Source: CAZXVW01 sp964644025
GTDB lineage: Bacteria > Acidobacteriota > Terriglobia > Bryobacterales > Bryobacteraceae
Assembly (NCBI GenBank): GCA_964644025.1
Contig: CAZXVW010000035.1
Span: forward strand, 1-26,708
Length of the DNA: 26,708 bases
Direction: 5' to 3'
The notes beneath the pieces were generated by a model. That model worked only from the letters and a program-made list of their open reading frames with translations. It searched no databases and was not told the origin of the DNA. This document shows, one piece after another, positions 24,723 to 26,708 of the stretch. Position numbers and translations under genes: made by a program. Numbering within the stretch: position 1 is the first letter of the stretch; the number at the start of each line of letters is the position of its first letter.

Positions 24723-25300
24723 GTGGTTACTCCTTGGTCGGATTTGGAAGAACTCTGTTCTAAGCCAGGCTCGTCAACGGCCGCGGGATCGCCGAATACC
24801 AGTGGGGGCCGGGCGGTGATGATGGCGCGGGCCGGTACGTCTCTGAAAATGACCACATTGGGACCGATGCGGGCCTGGTCGCCGATCTTTACGCCCCCGG
24901 CAATCACTGCGCCCGCACCAATTTCCACCCCGTGGCCGAGCCTTGGAGCTTCACCGAAGCGGTCTGACCGGGTGGCTCCGATGGTCACGTTCTGCCGGAT
25001 CACGCAGTCATCGCCGATTTCGGCATCCGGATGAATCACGATTCCGCCCTGGTGGCCAATCAAGAATCTCCGTCCGATCCTGGTGCTGTAGGAGAGCTCA
25101 ATGCCGTAATGGTTCCGCACAAAGCGGTAGAGCATCCGGTACAGAAGGTAGGCCGGAAACCGGATGATTCGCGGCTTGGTCAAACGCCACACACCGAAGC
25201 GGTACACCGCCAACGCCCGGAATCCAGGCCGCGTCCAGTCGCCACCGTTGGTCCGGTGGTCTTCGAAGATCCTTTGGAACAGTTGCTTGATCGTCATCAT
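24719..25300 (-). CDS. CysE-like hexapeptide acyltransferase
   Basis: A 193-residue left-handed beta-helix acyltransferase of the serine-acetyltransferase group. The N-terminal helices (FRALAVYRFGVWRL) are followed by the catalytic block LIGHQGGIVIHPDAEIGDDC, with its general-base His, then hexapeptide repeats VIRQNVTIGA, VEIGAGAVIAGGVKIGDQARIGPNVVIF. The tail is polar and probably disordered. Cysteine biosynthesis is unlikely in this context; O- or N-acylation of a sugar, from CoA or the adjacent carrier protein, is the better guess. The start is ATG 25300 (a second ATG follows at once), overlapping the upstream stop by 4 bases. Confidence 0.87.
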   Translation of the reverse strand: MMTIKQLFQRIFEDHRTNGGDWTRPGFRALAVYRFGVWRLTKPRIIRFPAYLLYRMLYRFVRNHYGIELSYSTRIGRRFLIGHQGGIVIHPDAEIGDDCVIRQNVTIGATRSDRFGEAPRLGHGVEIGAGAVIAGGVKIGDQARIGPNVVIFRDVPARAIITARPPLVFGDPAAVDEPGLEQSSSKSDQGVTT

Positions 25301-26708
25301 TTCCTGTTCGTTGAGCGCGAGCTCCCGCTCGACGACCGGCGCTTCGTGTGAGGTGAACGGGGAGTGCTCTCATCGGCGAGTCCTCCGGGGGAAGACCGCC
25401 TGGGAGAAACCGTCAGCCAGACGGCGCCTTCACCGGGGAGGAGAGTCACTTCGTCGGTCACGACGGGGGGGACGGTTTCCGTTATCAGGCGGCCGCCGTG
25501 AAGGCGGTAGCGAATCATAGTGGTGGCCCACGGCACCAGGTAAGGGCTCAAATCAGGACGGGCCACGGCTGGAGCTTCGGTCATGTTCACGGCGATCAGA
25601 AGGGCGCCACGGGGCCCGCGGCGGGCTCCGGTTACGAACTCCGGTCCAAGTTCAGGGCTCGGCAGGCGGGGCTGAAACAGATACGGCTCAATACGCTCTA
25701 TCAGATGGAAAGCTGCGGCCATGGCCCGCCACCGCTGAGTGCCCACCGAGAACGGGTCCGCACCCGTTTGCAGGTTACGGATCTCAGTACCGTTGAAAGC
25801 CCGGTTGCGTTTCCAATTCGAGCTGTCATAACTGTAGACGCGGACACCGGCGGCGCCAACGGCCATGGCATAGAGCGCCTGGGCCGCCACGTTCACCGGC
25901 GTATGACCGGCCGCCTGAAGCCGGTCCTGGCCCGGTATGTAGGAGTTACCCGGGCCCAGTTTCGTGTAGAAGGGTCCCGTAACGCTCATCTGCAGCAGCA
26001 ATGGGCGGTCGCGCTGGATCAGGTGGCGGCGCTTGACGGTCACGTGTTCCATCGACTCCCGAAGCTGAGGCAGGGATATGCCCCACGGGTAAGCCTGTCG
26101 CCACGCCAGCTTGTCCCAAAACATCGACGTGTAGTCGCTCAGCAATGGGTCGCCCATCCAGTTGCGGATCGCTTCCGGGGGGCTAAGCCAGAGAACAGGC
26201 CAGGTAACCGGGCTGGCGTTCGGAACCGAACGGATTACATCCATGATCCGTAAGAACGCATCATCGGGGATGGGCGGCTCGCGTTGGAGCCAGCGGCCGT
26301 CGTCCGGAAGGGCCACGTTCCCCCAAAGTCCGCTCGCCTCATCCACCATTTCCACACCGACAACCCGGCCACTATCGCGCATGCGGGCGAACGCGTGCCA
26401 GAGTCCAGGCAAGCCCCAGGAAGCGCTGAGCACAGTGGCGAGCTCCGCCGGTCCCCGAGCGACATTGTCACCGGTGAGCAGTAAACGGAAGTCGTGCTTC
26501 CGGGCAACGGATTCGATGCGTTCCCACATCGGGTCCCAGTGCTGGCGCCATTGTTCGAAATCCTTTGGATGCCCCATATCCTGGGGAAGAGACCAGAAGG
26601 CGCTGGTAACCGTATTGATGCCGGCTGCTTGCAGCCGGGCGGCCAGCTCCGGTGTTCGCTCCAGTTCTTGGTGATCCAGGGTGAATAGCGTCCGAACGAA
26701 CAAGGACT
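25297..26708 (-). CDS. glycoside-hydrolase-like TIM-barrel protein, N-terminus off the window
   Basis: At least 468 residues, open to the right edge; the first possible start inside is a TTG at 26703, so the true start is probably outside. The visible N-terminus reads as the start of a TIM barrel (RLQAAGINTVTSAFW, then RLLLTGDNVARGP) with VVGVEMVDEASGLWG, where Glu/Asp are candidate catalytic acids. A C-terminal beta-domain follows (GALLIAVNMTEAPA, EVTLLPGEGAVWLTV), and the tail is Ser/Arg-rich. This is the layout of clan-A-like glycosidases, but I cannot assign a CAZy family, and membership without activity is possible. It overlaps the acyltransferase by 4 bases and so belongs to the same transcript. 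Confidence 0.6.
   Translation of the reverse strand, partial: SLFVRTLFTLDHQELERTPELAARLQAAGINTVTSAFWSLPQDMGHPKDFEQWRQHWDPMWERIESVARKHDFRLLLTGDNVARGPAELATVLSASWGLPGLWHAFARMRDSGRVVGVEMVDEASGLWGNVALPDDGRWLQREPPIPDDAFLRIMDVIRSVPNASPVTWPVLWLSPPEAIRNWMGDPLLSDYTSMFWDKLAWRQAYPWGISLPQLRESMEHVTVKRRHLIQRDRPLLLQMSVTGPFYTKLGPGNSYIPGQDRLQAAGHTPVNVAAQALYAMAVGAAGVRVYSYDSSNWKRNRAFNGTEIRNLQTGADPFSVGTQRWRAMAAAFHLIERIEPYLFQPRLPSPELGPEFVTGARRGPRGALLIAVNMTEAPAVARPDLSPYLVPWATTMIRYRLHGGRLITETVPPVVTDEVTLLPGEGAVWLTVSPRRSSPGGLADESTPRSPHTKRRSSSGSSRSTNRK

Overview
The window is GC-rich and nearly every real gene lies on the minus strand, so transcription runs from high to low coordinates. The best guess at source is an Acidobacteriota of the Solibacter/Bryobacter type. 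The reasons are a remnant of a large TonB-dependent receptor of the kind that phylum carries in many copies, a Tat-signal Gfo/Idh oxidoreductase remnant, a fucosidase/sulfatase cluster and strong AAGGAGGT-type ribosome binding sites. Another soil or freshwater phylum such as Verrucomicrobiota or Planctomycetota is not excluded.

Region 1 (1-5577): a degradation cluster for fucose-containing, probably sulfated, glycans. In transcription order it holds a GH29 alpha-L-fucosidase reading frame broken by one in-frame TAG, an S1-type lipoprotein sulfatase, and a GH95 enzyme that runs off the left edge. Region 2 (about 5578-7184): a scar. A plus-strand Gfo/Idh gene is cut after about 90 codons and joined out of frame to a piece of a TonB-dependent receptor, followed by an orphan DUF6788 gene and about 580 bases with no recognisable gene.

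Region 3 (7185-12966): a complete lasso-peptide-type RiPP cluster in the order A (51-residue precursor), C (asparagine-synthase-like cyclase), K (HPr-kinase-like), B1 (PqqD-like leader-binding protein), B2 (transglutaminase-like protease) and D (ABC exporter). A terminator-like hairpin separates A from C. The leader is textbook, but the core has no Asp or Glu at positions 7-9 if it is cut at the usual place, and it ends in Ser, the residue that K-type kinases phosphorylate in paeninodin-like peptides.

Region 4 (13255-26708): a tightly packed biosynthetic run, many genes overlapping by 4 bases. It encodes a glycoside-hydrolase-like protein (partial), a CysE-like hexapeptide acyltransferase, an acyl carrier protein, a FabG-like reductase, an acyl-AMP ligase, a CgeB-like glycosyltransferase, CDP-glucose 4,6-dehydratase, glucose-1-phosphate cytidylyltransferase, a sugar C-methyltransferase, a second SDR, a DUF4910 aminopeptidase-like protein, a DUF218 protein with an inserted malectin-like domain, and a PF14907 nucleotidyltransferase of a type also seen in lasso clusters. 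Together they look able to make a CDP-activated C-methylated 6-deoxyhexose and a carrier-bound short acyl group and to transfer both to an acceptor. Whether the acceptor is a cell-surface glycan or is linked to the neighbouring peptide cannot be decided from sequence. No tRNA, rRNA or CRISPR array was seen.
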